DNA of 64,000 nt. Origin: Drosophila persimilis (taxonomy: Eukaryota; Arthropoda; Insecta; Diptera; Drosophilidae). Positions 11,031-22,558 of the stretch are shown here, in pieces. The notes beneath the pieces were generated by a model. It saw nothing but the letters and a program-made list of their open reading frames with translations, made no database searches and was not told where the DNA came from. The translations under genes and the position numbers were made by a program. The stretch lies in NCBI RefSeq assembly GCF_003286085.1, contig NW_020825289.1, positions 19,928,001 through 19,992,000 of the forward strand, written 5' to 3'. Position 1 is the first letter of the stretch. Each line of letters opens with the position of its first letter.

Positions 11031-11424
11031 CGGCGAACATCACCGAAATATACGGTCTCATTTGAAAAATATACCGAGTGGTGCGCGCCAAATCGAACTT
11101 TTTTGAATGTGAGCTCCCGGTTATGGTTGCAGCTCGGATTCGTCCATCGTGGCGCGGCTTATGGAGTCCGAGGCGACTCTGTTCAAGTAATGCACCCGCG
11201 ACGCGTCTCGAGGACGAGGGAACGCGGCTTCTCCACCCCCCTTCCACAAAGCACGACGGCTGCCATCCACGCGGGTGATCTCGATGAGATGAGCCTCCGC
11301 ATCGGACCGACGCGAGAACATGCCCCATTCCCCACGTTTTTCCATCGCACCAGACGCCAGTTGCCGTTTTAGCCGAACAGCTGTTCACCCCCACCCCCAG
11401 TCCGCGGTCTGTTCTTCTTCTTCC
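11031..11424. other. GC-richer spacer between repeats
   Basis: An unusually GC-rich block between two AT-rich repeat copies. Frames are open on the minus strand for about 170 codons, but the product is rich in Arg, Ser and Trp with no recognisable domain and no start context, so I do not call a gene. It may be a fragment of a larger element or degenerate coding sequence. Confidence 0.35.
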
Positions 11425-11479
11425 TTTTGCTATGATTTTGCTATGATTTTGCTGTGATTTTGCTGTGATTTTGCTGTGA
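11425..11479. repeat. Five tandem 11-bp units
   Basis: TTTTGCTATGA twice followed by TTTTGCTGTGA three times, exactly in register. A minisatellite inside the repeat-rich block. Confidence 0.9.
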
Positions 11480-11589
11480 ATTCGTCTTCTTCTTCTTTTT
11501 TCCACGAAATTTTCATGTTTTAAAATACCACCGGAAAATACCGAATATTTCCCAAATTTTTTTTTTTAAAAAACGACCAATTCTTTGTT

Positions 11590-11800
11590 CCGTTGAATAA
11601 TACTATCTATATAGAACATTTAACCATGCCCACTGAATTTTCTACGATTGACGAATCAATTCTATACATGATTGGCCTATTCAAAATACTTGCATTTATT
11701 GGATTTCTATATAAAATTGAAAATTAAATTAATAGATTGATGAAACTGACAAAATATACCATTATATACCGATATACTGTAAATATACCGAAAAGTATTA
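11590..11800 (+). repeat. Dispersed repeat copy R3 (partial)
   Basis: Near-identical to R2 over CTATATAGAACATTTAACC through ATATAAAATTGAAAATT, then ending in ATATACC/TATACCG units (about 11752-11790). It ends about 100 bp upstream of the ATG at 11903. Confidence 0.82.
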
Positions 11801-11902
11801 AAAACTCAATCTTATGATGGGTAGCACTGATGACGCGAAAATTCAAATCCACTTAACTGAAACTTGTATTGGCTTTTCAAGCACATTGTTAAATAACTCA
11901 AA

Positions 11903-12399
11903 ATGATAAATTCAAGGATGTCAGAACTGGATATTGTACATCGTGCATTTTGGAGAAAATATTATACTGTCAGAGTACTGACGATTTTCATTGGAGGCTT
12001 CTCGACAGTGATTGGTATATGGGCCGCATGTTTGTTCCTCGCCGCGAAAGGTTCCCACAAGCAAAGCGTAAAGATCTTCTGGACATGTAGCTCAATTGCA
12101 TATTCGTTGTCTTCAGTGCTGCTCGCTGTTGGCGCTCTGAACGTAAGATTACATTAATGATACACACAAACCACACTTTGTTCAAAAACTCCCATTTTAT
12201 TCCGCAGAATCGTCGGTACTTGTTTGTGCCCTGGGTAATGCTCATCCTGATGGGAATCGCCGCGTATACAATGGTTATTGACTGGATAGTCACAGTTATT
12301 ATGTTGGCCCTTCTACTGTCGGTGCTGATCAATTTTATATTCCTTGGAACTGTGATCTATCAGTACAGAGCGCTAAGTCGTCTGAATATTTTTCAATAA
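11903..12399 (+). CDS. Small four-helix membrane protein, two exons
   Basis: A 143-aa protein of unknown function. Exon 1 (11903-12142) and exon 2 (12208-12399) join in phase 0 across a 65-bp intron (AAC|GTAAG ... CGCAG|AAT). It has four hydrophobic segments: TVRVLTIFIGGFSTVIGIWA, the SIAYSLSSVLLAVGAL region, YLFVPWVMLILMGIAAYTMV and MLALLLSVLINFIFLGTVI. Its layout and the middle intron position match the tetraspan genes at 19252, 21615 and 22559, but it lacks their N-terminal CCC motif and their first and last introns. I infer a diverged member of that family. An earlier ATG or extra 5' exon is possible. Confidence 0.7.
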
Positions 12400-13475
12400 A
12401 CATGCATCCTTAAAATAAACTACAAAGTACTCTGGGCGGTGGCAACAATGGAAATGTTAGCGAGTGATGACTGTATACTCATCAGCCGCTCAACCAGGAA
12501 CTATTCCTCCGACTGCCAGCATAGGCAACAAGCGGCGGCGGCAAAATATGGCTAGCAAAACAAAACGAATAAAATGGATTTTTCTCTCTTTCTTCTTCTT
12601 TTACTATCACTCTCTCTCTCTCCTCGGAAACTCACCTCAAAATCAGTCTAAAGGATATGGACAAAGGACATCACATCGCAAGCTTCAAAGAGCAGCAGAA
12701 CTTTCGAGGGAAAAGAACAGAAAGGAACAGACGTCTCTGAGTGATAATTTTCAAAGGACTCTTGGTGTGTCGAAAACTAATTTAATCAGCGAACGATACA
12801 AATATCAACGAAAGCCAGCGCTCAGTATTCTACCAGTGGAATTTTTATATTGCGTAAATCGGAAAGTTACTATTAAGTGAAATCAAGTGAAATTTCGCAC
12901 GTATATCGATTTGTTCCAAAAACTGCATTTGTCATTTTGTCAAACACACACACACACACACCCGCGCCCACATAAAATTACACACGGAGAGTGTGCGCTT
13001 GTGCTCGTGAGCGGAAACGGAAGAGTCAGAGACAGAGACAGAGACAAGGAAACCCCGGAAACAGCTGCTCCGACCACAAAACAGTGCAAACACCACGAAG
13101 CAACAATTGAAAGATGACGCCATAGAAGTTTCCTGGAAGCCACCAGCATCTCATCTCCCAGCATCAGTGACAGGACAGGCTTTCCAACAGCATTACCAGA
13201 AGATCCCACAAAGACGATTCTGTGCCAAACGAGACGAGGACCACGACGACAGGAACGGAGGTGGACAGACGGTGCAGCAGACGGGAGATTCAGAGGAAAC
13301 TGGGCCAACCGGGGAAGGCCCGCGCTCCGCTCGGTATTTGTGCACTCGGTGGGTCCCACAGCAGAGACAACCCAATGCATTTGGGTGTACAACAACAACG
13401 CCCCAAGCAACACCAACAACAACGCGAGCAACAAGAGAAACATCAGAGGCGATTCAGGTTCAGTAAAGGACGCCA
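12400..13475 (+). other. Probable promoter and 5' UTR of the SLC16-type gene
   Basis: No convincing coding frame. It contains CA repeats (12943-12961), GAGACA repeats near 13028-13045 and CAACAA-rich stretches, all typical of Drosophila leader exons. The coding start of the downstream transporter gene lies at 13476, so the 5' UTR probably lies here. No clear TATA box found. Confidence 0.5.
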
Positions 13476-16400
13476 ATGTCATCCCTACAGCGTGACTGGA
13501 ATTTGCAGGTGAGTGGAACAGCTACAGCTCCCTCCCATCTGTGGAGTGGGCCAAGCTCAAAGCTATTGAGGTAGCTGGTAGCAGTGGTAGTGGCGGTGGC
13601 GGTGTCAGCAGCAGTGGCAGTGGCAGTGGAGGGTGACTGGGCTGCTTTGGTGAGCATGCGCCGAAGCCCGTGTCGTAGGTAAACATTGTAACCCAACCAG
13701 AGAATGGGTCAACATTACATATGGCCACATGCTGGCCATCATCAGCAGGTCAGCAGGCTCACAAGTGATCCATCTCAATCAGCACACCCTCAATGATTGC
13801 AGAAGAGTCCTGCCAAGCCTCCAGCGTGGTATATAGTTTCAGGTGCAGCCCAAGAATATCGCTATAGATTGGATGGACATTGGAGTGCCACTGCAAGCAC
13901 TTTCCAGGTAACAAGAGTGGGAGAAAAGTACCCAATTAGAACGCTAGGAACTGCGCTTCTGTTGCCTGCTGCTGCTGCCATTTCACCCATCAACAAGTTG
14001 TGTGCGTAAGCCACCCACTGCCTTGACCGCTTATCGTGCAACCGCATCTGTGCCACATAAGCAACTAGCCCTGGCAGAGGGAAAGTTTTTCTTTTCACTG
14101 AGGCTGGGCCACGAAGGCCTTGAAATGTTGCGAAATTGAAAACAAATGGGGGTGTAAGCCTCCACTGTCCTGACAATTTAGGCCGGATTACAGCTGACAG
14201 CGGGAGCACAATGGAAGCCTAGGATCTGACATTCGACAAGGTCACTGGGCTGGGGGTGGTTCCTGGCTCGCTGGGATGCTGTGTGTGAGTCATACTGACT
14301 CCTCCTTATTAGTGCTGCTAGTCAGTTGACGTTGTTGCATTCAGCGCTTACTGTTGTGTGCCCATTATTTACGCAACCATTCTACATGGTTATTTTCCGC
14401 CATCGATGTGGCACGTAGTTCATTAGCGGCACGTTTCGAGTAATCGACATCTGCCATGGCAGGGAAACTGACACCTCACCTACCAAGGCCCACGCACTCC
14501 TTGTATTAATAAAGGCCCTCCCACTCGCATCGGCTTACCTGTCGGATACTTAATACGTGTTTGCCTAGTTCTCCAGTTCGATTTATGAGCGGGAGAATGA
14601 TGCGTGTACACTATTCATAGATTGACAAATTGGGGACGCCGTAAGCTTTCTCGCGTGCACTGAAAATTTTGAAGGTTAGATAAGATACGTTCAGATCTTA
14701 TCACAGAGGCATGGTATGTGTACCATCGCGTGGCACCATCGATGCCTTCGGTTTCCGGCTGTCGACCACCCTCGCCTTGCACTTGACCCTGAAGAGTCGA
14801 ACAAACTGGCAGTTTGTTGGCAAGGAGCGGGTGCCCCCCACAGACAAATGGAAAATTCCCAGACGTCATGCCAACACAGCATGCACTTGCACCCAACTCG
14901 GGCTGGTTGTTGCATCGATTTAACAAGCACAAAGTACACGAAAAAGCAGGTAAATCTTCCCAGTCCGCGGGTAATTACAATATCCAATGCAGGAGGAGTG
15001 AATCACCAACCGGGAACAGTGCGGTGCGCTGCGAAGGGTGAAAGTTAACTCAATTAAAGCAAAGCAAACCCATTGCATATATTAGGGCGCTGCAGCGATG
15101 TCGTCTGGCTTGTGGTCTAGGACCTCGTCCGGAGATCGCGTGCTTTCGTGGCATTTCGCTTCACCACGCAAATGTGACTAAATGAGACTCTTCCTTGCCC
15201 CGCCTGCAGTCAATTTGTCAACAACTTTTAGATTTATGGCCATTTAATCAACTCTTTGTAGCCTTGAAGAAGGGTTTATAATATTGCCGAAAAGTAAGAA
15301 GAAGATGGGGGGGATTTCCCAACTCTGTTCGTATGAGTTCCGCGGGCCCGTGATCTATAATGTAGAAATGTAAGTTCCATTTCTGGTAGAAATTGCACAT
15401 TTTTATATCTTACCTATTCTACTCTCGGCTCCTTTCCTTTTCCTCTAGGGTTCCAGGGGATCGATTTACTGCGCGAGTGAACCGGACCCAGCTGGTGGAG
15501 TCCAGTACGAGTCGGGAGGGTTCATTCTCAACACGAAGCCAGCGGCCGGCTCCGGTGTGGCACTGGGATCGGGTGGCGGAGAGGGCGGCGTTGGCATCGA
15601 GTGCGGATCCCTCTTCTCGATCGTGTCAGCGCCACCCGCACCACTCCCCACAGTTCCCACCGTGGTGGTGCCGCTTGCCGAGCTGGATGTCAAGCAGATG
15701 GAGTCCCTGTGCATGCCCTCGATGTCGATGTCGCCGTCGCCCGCCCGGCGACCCGCCACACTCACCCTGGACGCCCCCTGCTGCCCACGCACCCTGCACG
15801 CCAGCTTGCTGGAGCACCAGATCTCCGAGCTGGAGGAGGACGACAACGAGAACCTGTTGACTGTCTCCAGTATCACGGCGAGGCCGTTGATAGCCAAATC
15901 GCACGAGCTGCGCAGCAGTCGAAAGACGCAGCAGTACGGAAACGGAACCGGAAACGGAAATGGATCGCAGACGGCAAAGAGCAAATGCATCCGCAAAGCC
16001 AAGGAGCGGGATCGGATCGTCCAGCGACGCAGCAAGCCACTGGCCAAGGATCGCGACTCCTCCACGACGACAACGGACAGCGGTGGGGGCAACCTGGAGC
16101 CTCCCGACGGCGGCTATGGCTGGTTCATCGTCTTCGGGGCCTTCTCCGTGCAGTTCTGGGTGGCCGGACTGGTCAAATCCTACGGAGTGCTCTACGTGGA
16201 GATAATGGAGACATTTCCCAGCTCGACGGCCACCGTTGCATCCTGGATACCGGCAATTCTTTCGGCTCTGTGCCTGGTCCTCGCACCCCTTTCGAGCGCC
16301 CTGTGCCAGCGGTTCTCGTGCCGGGCCGTCGTCTTTGTGGGGGGCATCTTCTGTGCCATGGGCATGATGCTCAGCTACTTCGCCACCAGCCTGGTGCACC

Positions 16401-18273
16401 TGCTCTTCACCTTCGGCATACTGACGGGTGAGTTTTGAGACCTGGGGTGAGAAACCTCCTTGTGGCCTCCTTGCAGTTTCCTAATCACTTCCCTCACTAC
16501 AGGCATTGGCGGAGGTCTCTCTACCACACCAGGCATCGTCATTGTGTCCCAGTACTTTGACACGCACCGCGCCCTGGCCAACGGCATCTGTGTCTCGGGC
16601 ACAGCCGCGGGCAGCTTCATTCTACCGGTACTGATCAAGCATCTGGTGGAGAAATGCGGATTCCATGCCACCCTCCTCATCCTGGGGGGCTGCATGTTGC
16701 ACGTCTGTGTATCGGCGATGCTCTATCGTCCGATAAGCGCGTACACGGACCTGGGGCAGGCCCAGGCGCCGGAGGCCACTGAGAAGCCGCTGAACGAGGA
16801 CATCAACCCGAGCACGACGGGAATTCTGACCACCTCCACATACCTGGACACCTGCGAGGTGGTGGGTGACAACGAGCTGAGCGACAAGTTCATCGAGCAC
16901 CTGTTCCTCGAAGAGTCCAAGAACCATCTGAACTACTACACCAGCAAGCAGCCAGCTGCAGGTGAGTGCAATAGGAGCTCTGGGCAGCAGCCCTCACTAC
17001 TGTTGCATTCGCCAGCACGACAAGACGACAAGTCGGCGCAGGAGAGCGACGACGAGGTGAAGGACATCATTGGCGAGACCACCTTCATCAAGCCCATGAA
17101 GAAGGTGCGCAGCTCCGGTCTGCTGCACTCCGTCGAGGACCTGAGCACCGACTCCACCTGGGTCTACCGCAAGCACTCCGGTACGGACTCGAATCGCGGC
17201 AGTCGTCGGCGACGCAATGTGTTCGCCAACGACGAGGTCATCTCGAAGATTCAGGCCCACCTGGAGAGGCCACTGTCGCCACCCAGCGTGGTCAGTCGCG
17301 GGCTCAGCAAGAGCATGGAGATTCCCACGCCGGTGAGCAACCTCAGCGAGCTGAAGCAGCAGCAGTTGTCGGACAGCGGTGGCATCCTCAACTCCCAGCT
17401 GGTAGAGAGCATCAATGCCGATGGTGCGGCAGACGACGAGGACGACGATGATGATGATGAGGAGCAGCTGCCGCGCACCTGCTGCGAGCGTATCGAGATG
17501 TATCTGGACATCAGTCTGCTGCAGGAACCGCGATTCATCCTGATGACCCTCTCCGTCACCCTGATGTCCGTGGGCTGCCCCTACATGCTGTACTATCTGC
17601 CTGCCCATGTCATCTCCATAGGTGTGTGCCCCAGAACTGCTCCACTTCCACCTAATATCCTAACAGCATTGATGACTCTCCTCTTCCATAGGCTACAACA
17701 AAAGCGAGGCGGGCTATTTGGTGGCCATTAGCGCTGTCCTGGATCTTTGTGGGCGCCTGGGCCTGGGCTGGCTATCCGATCTGCAGCTGTTCGATCGCAA
17801 GAAGACCTACACCCTGTGGTATTTGCCGCTCTCTCATCAAGATCTGCGCTTCACTAAATCTTGGCTTTAATTAATCTTTTAGCATTTTGGGCGCCGGCCT
17901 GGCGGTCCTCACCATTCCATTTGCCAAGACACTGATTCTGGTGGGACTATCCGCCGCCGTCTACGGCCTCTGCCTGGGCAGCTGGTACGTCCTGATGCCC
18001 GTTCTCCTGGCCGACGTCTTCGGCACGGACCGGATCAGCTCCAGCTACGGGCTGGTGCGTATGTTCCAGAGCATTGGTGCCATCTCGGTGCCACCGCTGG
18101 CTGGTCTCCTGCGAGACCTATCGGGGGACTATGAAATCTGCTTCTACTGCATGGGCTCCTGCATGGTGCTCGGCTGCACACCGCTCATCGTTTGGTCTAT
18201 TCTGGAGGCGCGCAACCATCGCCTGTTCGTGCAGGGCGAGGAGGACTGCGAGGATGACTGCGAGGATGCCTAG
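13476..18273 (+). CDS. SLC16-type monocarboxylate transporter, 864 aa
   Basis: Plasma-membrane major-facilitator protein; SLC16 members carry monocarboxylates or related solutes, but the substrate here is unknown. Exons: 13476-13508, 15449-16427, 16503-16961, 17016-17621, 17692-17818 and 17883-18273, all joining in frame. Exon 1 gives the start MSSLQRDWNLQ, since the 15449 exon has no suitable ATG. The N-terminal cytoplasmic part is about 225 aa and low-complexity. The SLC16 signature PPDGGYGWFIVFGAF opens TM1 near residue 230; TM1-6 run to about 415 (VIVSQYFDTHRALANGI). A loop of about 245 aa carrying an acidic run (DDEDDDDDDEEQ) follows, then TM7-12. AATAAA signals lie at 18809 and 19039. 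I do not assign a D. melanogaster gene name. Confidence 0.9.
13509..15448 (+). other. First intron of the SLC16-type gene
   Basis: A 1,940-bp intron with donor CAG|GTGAGT and acceptor TTCCTCTAG. I see no other gene in it. Short open frames on both strands have no protein-like features. Confidence 0.7.
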
Positions 18274-19251
18274 GGGATTCGAGTTACGAATTGTGTTACC
18301 GGTTACTAATTAGTTGGCTGTCGCCCCATAAGTTAATCGTGTTTTAGTAGCCAAAACGAAAAGAGAGATAACCAAAAGGATAATCATAGTTGAGTTCCTG
18401 AGTTTCAAAGTTGCGAATGCCTCACCGATTCTAGCCATTACCAATTAATAATTATATTAGCCCACTTCTGTATCCTCAAGCCATCGATCAACTCCCTTTC
18501 CACTCTATATCTCATACTCACTACTCTACACATATATTTATCTATAAAGGGGATCTATGTATCCCCATAGCTTGTTATATTTCAGTTGAGCACAAACCAG
18601 ATCGTTTGTATCAATATCTTGCCGCAGATGAGACGAGACTTGAGAAGAGATTCAAACAAACCAACCTACTGAGCACCAAAACGTTGCGCAAAAAGAACTG
18701 AGTTAAAAAAGACATGAAAACACTACCCGTATATAATGATAACTTAATGATATAAAAGAAGCGATTAAGCAACATAAACCTATGGACTACCACGTATTTC
18801 CGTGCCCAAATAAATCAATATTGGAAAACTACATATAGAACTAGGTACGCATATACCCCATATCAGAACTGTTTCCACTTGTTTCGGTGGAGTGTTAAGT
18901 AAGTGCATAGAGAGGCTATGAACAGGTAATACGAGTACGGAGAGGGTCTATAATCTATAATCTATCACTACATCGCGTTGCATTAACCTAGTTGTAATAT
19001 AGTTGTTGTGAGACATTTATCCATAAACGGAACTAACAAATAAACACAAAATCAAAATGGAAAAGCCTTTCAGTTTGACACATTCCCTGACCTGGCAATG
19101 ACCCTAATTGTGCTTCATTTGTTATTCACACCACAAGTGTTGTAAGTACAAGAGACGTGATAAAAATTACCTGGAAAAAATAGGTAATTACCCAACTAGA
19201 GCACGATTATGGTAGGCCTGGGCAACAAACTCAATTCCAAGCTATACGAAA
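18274..19251 (+). other. 3' UTR of the SLC16-type gene and intergenic
   Basis: AT-rich sequence with no coding frame. Poly(A) signals AATAAA at 18809-18814 and 19039-19044 suggest a 3' UTR of about 550 or 780 nt. The next gene starts at 19252. Confidence 0.6.
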
Positions 19252-19801
19252 ATGATCTATGCGGATAATTGTTGCTGTTGCATGGACCTCAAGTGCGGCT
19301 GCATCTTGATAGCCATCGTTGAAGTGCTCATACGGGGAATAGATCGCTTTTTTGTGGAGTGTAAGTCTGCAAAGGTTTATCTTCTTATATACTATAGTGT
19401 ACGTGTTTTACCTTCCAGATGATACCCTACTCGGCTATGCCACTCTCATTCTGAGTGGCGTCTATGTCATAAGCTGCGTCTTTCTTCTGCTTGGGGCCGT
19501 GATGGTGGGTCATTAATTTATTGAAAATTATGAAGTAAAAATTCTTTCTTTCAGCAACTACGTATATTTCTACTGCCCTATCTCTGGATAGGCGTTATAC
19601 GGCTGGTCGCTTTGATCGTCGAGTTTATCTACTACTATCTAAACACTGATGAAATCGTCTATGAGTATTTATATTTCGATGTCTTCCAAGCGGGTAAGAT
19701 GAAGGCGATAAAGGATTTCTTAGCTTCCTTTCATTTCAGTTTTAGGCTTATACTTCTGGCTGGTGGTCTACTCGTTCTATGATGTATTGAGAAAAACATA
19801 G
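19252..19801 (+). CDS. Tetraspan membrane protein, CCC-DL family (DUF4728-like), copy 1
   Basis: A 131-aa protein with four predicted transmembrane helices and no known catalytic motif. Exons 19252-19360, 19419-19504, 19555-19693 and 19740-19801 join in phases 1, 0 and 1. The N-terminus MIYADNCCCCMDLKCG matches a Cys-cluster plus DL pattern. Helices are about CILIAIVEVLI, LGYATLILSGVYVISCVFLL, FLLPYLWIGVIRLVALIVEF and LGLYFWLVVYSFYDVL. The exon structure is identical to the genes at 21615 and 22559, so these are tandem paralogs. Insect proteins of this type (such as the Pasiflora proteins) can act at septate junctions, but a role here is only an analogy. Confidence 0.82.
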
Positions 19802-20146
19802 GGCCTATTGCTCTGTTACTTTTTATTAAACTAAAAAAAAAACGCTCTCTCATTTTTTTTTTAATTCTCCCTATCCCAGAAAGGGAATCTTTGATGGCCG
19901 CACTCATATAGAATGCAATGAGTTCATTTCGCTAAAAATAAAATAATTATGGCATGGTGACAGCATTCGAAATCCATTTTAACTGATCAGATCCCATCCA
20001 GAATATTAATGCCCGAGTTACCAGACCAGACCTATCCCAACTCCATTTTCTGCTCTTTATCTTTTAAACCGTATTTAATGGCAGCATTCGATTGCAAATC
20101 ATAAATTATATATTTACATTTTTGGACTGGACTTTGCGACTTATGA

Positions 20147-20740
20147 CTAGAACTGCTCCAGGCCACGGGGAGCGGGTGGGGCGCCATATTCCTCGGCGGG
20201 CGCAGCGGGAGGACCGTATTGGGGAGCGGGCTTCTGCTGCTGCTTGTATTTGATGAAGTAGACCTCGGGCTTGCTGGGCTCGGTGGGGGCCGGCGAGGGC
20301 AGGATGACGGGCAGCTGCTCCTCGGGCTTCTTCACCAGCACGTACACGAGGGTCTTGTGCTCGTCCTGGACTGGTGGGGGCAGCACTTGGCGGACTGGCG
20401 TGGGTGGGTTAGGGGCCTTGATGAAGATGATCTTGTAGTGCTTCTTGGGCACCGCCGTCTGGATGGGGGCAGCGGCTGGATAGAATTCCGGCTCCTCTGG
20501 CGGCACATGGACGTACACGTTCTTGGTGACAATGGCCTCGGCTGCGGGGGCAGCGGGTGGACCGTAGAAGGCTGCTGGTGGACCGTAGACAGGCAAAGGT
20601 TGGGCCGGTGGTGGTGGACCGTATTCCTGTTGTGGGGCAGGTGGAGGCGGAGCTCCGTAGCGGGGCCTTGGCGGCTCCGGACGGGCAAGAGCCAGAGCCA
20701 GGCTGGCGGCCAGGAAGAGTAGGACAATCTGGGGCTTCAT
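20147..20740 (-). CDS. Twdlbeta: Tweedle cuticle protein (DUF243)
   Basis: Secreted structural protein of the chitinous cuticle. A single exon gives 197 aa, the expected length for this family member. The signal peptide is [20 protein letters not shown] Pro/Ala/Tyr-rich segment with YGPP repeats follows, then the DUF243 core at about residues 70-165: [39 protein letters not shown] and [10 protein letters not shown]. The tail has YGPP/YGAPP repeats. A TATATAA box lies at 20801-20807 on the coding strand and ATTAAA at 20079-20074 is a possible poly(A) signal. The name rests on family identity plus my recollection that Twdlbeta lies between ERp60 and S2P in D. melanogaster. Confidence 0.9.
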   Translation of the reverse strand: MKPQIVLLFLAASLALALARPEPPRPRYGAPPPPAPQQEYGPPPPAQPLPVYGPPAAFYGPPAAPAAEAIVTKNVYVHVPPEEPEFYPAAAPIQTAVPKKHYKIIFIKAPNPPTPVRQVLPPPVQDEHKTLVYVLVKKPEEQLPVILPSPAPTEPSKPEVYFIKYKQQQKPAPQYGPPAAPAEEYGAPPAPRGLEQF

Positions 20741-20800
20741 GCTGATCTCTCGTCGATAGTTTGTTCACGAATGACTCTATTGTGGCAGGTCAATCGGGCA

Positions 20801-20807
20801 TTATATA
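20801..20807 (-). promoter_or_regulatory. TATA box of the Tweedle gene
   Basis: TATATAA on the minus strand 61 bp before the ATG. Transcription should start near 20772, around AGTCATT. Strong TATA boxes are usual for stage-specific cuticle genes. Confidence 0.7.
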
Positions 20808-21614
20808 TGAGTGGAGCTTCCCCCAGATGGCGGACAACGTTTTCATAAGCCCCTTGGGTCTCTTTGCATAATATTTTCGATGGCTTCCCAATCGCCGTTA
20901 CGCGTCCGAGCTGAATCCGCACTTGTAGCGCCGCACGATGCATACAAATGAGAAGACGATGAGCGGGGCAGGGGCAGGGGCAGGAGAGACGATGATTCGC
21001 ATCGAAGCCATCGGAGCGCATTGTGCCCATTTTGTATATTTGGATACTGAAAACGAAATTGAAAAGGCAAACACAGGGAGTACTCCAGACCGAGGGAGAG
21101 GCCCGGCAATCACGTTCTGCGGCTTTGTTTGGAGACTCCACGCTCTCCGAGTCGACTCTCTTGGACTTCCCGGCCTCTTTTCGATACTATTTGCCAAAAG
21201 TATACGCATTAATTGCCGATTGCGTTGTTTACTTGTAATTTATTGTATAACACGTAACCGAAAATCCGAACATACTCGTACAGCTACTGCTGGTAGGCCA
21301 GGGACGGTCATTGCAATCGTCATTGCTGGAGGTCTACGTTGAAATATGTCCCATCCCCCCCCCCCCCCCCCCCCCCCCTCACGAACCAGCTGCAGAGACT
21401 AATCACTAGTACCGCTATTTTAAGATAAATATCGGAAAACTTTTGTTACTTCTGAATCATGTTTTCTCATCAAATAAAACTTCTTTCGATATAACATGCT
21501 CTATCATTACTGTCACACATTAAGTACACATTACTCGCAAAACTTCAGAACTCAACTCAACAAATCAAAGTTAAGGATTTTCTCAGTATACACTACTAAA
21601 AAGCCGCCTGCAGA
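20808..21614. other. Intergenic, Tweedle upstream region
   Basis: No gene seen. It holds a GGGGCAGGGGCAGGGG stretch near 20965-20982, where frames open on both strands look artificial, and a poly-C run. The next gene starts at 21615. Confidence 0.55.
21355..21378. repeat. Poly-C run, 24 nt
   Basis: Twenty-four consecutive C residues. The length is prone to sequencing and assembly error. Confidence 0.9.
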
Positions 21615-22218
21615 ATGATATATCTACAGAATTGTTGCTGCTTCGTGGATTTGCGTCTGGGTGCGATCATATCAGGCCTAGTCCATGCTATTGCTGACGT
21701 GTTAGGAGGCTTCTTCATAATGATAATGGCCGGAACGGGTGAGTTACTCAGGACAGTATCAGAGGATAAGTAAACTTGACTCTGCCATTACCATTTCTCT
21801 AGGGACTCCCGATCTGTGCCACAAGCTGACTATTTTCTTATTCATAGTACATTTGGTTAGTTGCGCGGGCATGGTCTTCGGCTCCATTAAGGTATGTTAG
21901 ATCCTTACATAGGAAACAGATAGATGGCCTGACTGAATCGGTTCCATTCTCTAGCTTAGCACCAAATTCATGATCCCATACATATTGATGACCTTAGCAA
22001 TGATCCTATACCTGATCCCCCTGTTCGTAGCCGATGTAATTCTTGCCGTTTGGTACTTTGTATTGATAACCTATTTCATACTGTTCTGTAAGTATTCCAT
22101 GGCTCTGGCCCTGGCTCTGGCTCAATTAATCGTTTTTCCCTAAACAGGTATCTCTTTGTACTGCTGGCTTGTAGCCTACTCCTTCTATGCGGCCCTGGGC
22201 GGGACCCTCTTTATATAG
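21615..22218 (+). CDS. Tetraspan membrane protein, CCC-DL family (DUF4728-like), copy 2
   Basis: A 138-aa paralog of the 19252 gene. Exons 21615-21738, 21803-21891, 21955-22087 and 22148-22218 have the same phase pattern (1, 0, 1). The N-terminus is MIYLQNCCCFVDLRLGA. Hydrophobic helices include IISGLVHAIADVLGGFFIMI, LTIFLFIVHLVSCAGMVFG, MIPYILMTLAMILYLIPLFV and CWLVAYSFYAALGG. At the third exon two AG acceptors are close together; only the first (TTCTCTAG) keeps the helix frame. Function unknown. Lies head-to-tail with copy 3. Confidence 0.82.
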
Positions 22219-22558
22219 AGATGTTTGATCTCATCAATATCAAATTTTAACGTATTCTCTTTGTAAAGGTTAATTTAGGCGCATTCAAAATTGAAAATAT
22301 TATCGATATATATTTCTTTCAATGTAGAATGTGTTTTTTTGTCTGTTAATTCATTTTTCTGCCTCTTCTGTACCATAGATGCTATGTGCTACAATGTACA
22401 ATGTACAATGCACAACCCTACATAAACTGTAGACGGAAGTTACTATTTCTAGCACGTGATTCACCTGTCAATCATACCCGTCCTTACCTTATCAGTCAGA
22501 AAAATAATGTCTGTTAGAAAATATAGTCTGTTTCTCAACCGATAGCACAACAATCTCC
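22219..22558 (+). other. Intergenic between tetraspan copies 2 and 3
   Basis: AT-rich 340-bp spacer. It holds a small ACAATGT direct repeat near 22391-22405 and no coding frame. Confidence 0.55.

Noticed and set aside
10987-11505. 172-codon minus-strand frame in the repeat block
   Set aside because: Arg/Ser-rich without a domain, crosses the 11-bp minisatellite and ends in repeat R2. No promoter or conservation evidence.
12464-12880. 138-codon frame between the 11903 gene and the SLC16-type gene
   Set aside because: Basic, low-information product in a region that behaves like a 5' UTR. No domain or signal.
15601-16431. Second plus-strand frame and an antisense frame inside the SLC16-type main exon
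   Set aside because: Both lack membrane helices or signatures. The frame with the PPDGGYGW motif and correct splice phases is the real one.
20219-20722. Plus-strand 167-codon frame over Twdlbeta
   Set aside because: Shadow of the Pro/Ala-rich Tweedle coding strand; Gly/Leu/Trp-rich and featureless.
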